From Thermoleophilia bacterium UBA6103 (GTDB lineage: Bacteria; Actinomycetota; Thermoleophilia; UBA2241), in assembly GCA_002423545.1 (NCBI GenBank), contig DIWP01000057.1, forward strand, positions 173 through 6,072: a DNA stretch of 5,900 nucleotides, in the 5' to 3' direction. Position 1 is the first letter of the stretch; every line of letters begins with the position of its first letter. The position numbers and the translations under genes were made by a program. The notes beneath the pieces are model-generated. The model was not told the DNA's origin and made no database searches. It saw only the letters and a program-made list of their open reading frames with translations. Below are positions 5,899 through 5,900 of the stretch, piece by piece.

Positions 5899-5900
5899 GG

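Overview
The window is from a GC-rich bacterial genome. It carries the 3' part of a V/A-type ATPase operon followed by a separately transcribed corrinoid methyl-carrier gene, all on the + strand. V-type ATPase genes in the order A-B-D-I-K, with no F, G or C gene in between, match the arrangement known from Chlamydiae, spirochaetes and Bacteroidetes and differ from the archaeal/Thermus order (I-K/L-E-C-F-A-B-D). Together with a corrinoid protein of the methylamine/methanol methyltransferase type, this points to an anaerobic or facultatively anaerobic bacterium. The high GC and strong G/C third-position bias would fit an anaerobic actinobacterial or similar high-GC lineage, but the taxon cannot be fixed from this sequence.

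Layout: 1-446 is the C-terminal end of catalytic subunit A. 439-1929 is subunit B, which overlaps A by 8 nt and has an unusual C-terminal tail of about 67 residues. 1935-2546 is stalk subunit D. 2546-4417 is membrane subunit I, which overlaps D by 1 nt. A 57-nt gap with a small perfect hairpin precedes K at 4475-4927, the four-helix proteolipid of the rotor ring. 4928-5256 is a 329-nt non-coding stretch holding a terminator-like hairpin, a 14-bp perfect palindrome, a candidate sigma70-type promoter and a GC-rich leader hairpin. 5257-5898 is a complete B12-binding corrinoid protein.

The five ATPase genes supply the catalytic head (A, B), central shaft (D), stator/ion half-channel (I) and rotor ring (K). 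The remaining parts (E, and the small subunit that usually precedes A in this operon type) should lie upstream. The K ring keeps the residues that bind Na+ in the Enterococcus hirae enzyme, so Na+ coupling is a reasonable prediction. The corrinoid protein would carry a methyl group on cobalamin between a substrate-specific methyltransferase and a second methyltransferase. Neither partner is in the window, and the most likely place for one is immediately downstream.

The window is mostly ordinary and no clearly new system was found. The points most worth a second look are the B-subunit tail, which may be read-through of a lost stop codon, the predicted Na+ site in K, and the structured intergenic region before the corrinoid gene.
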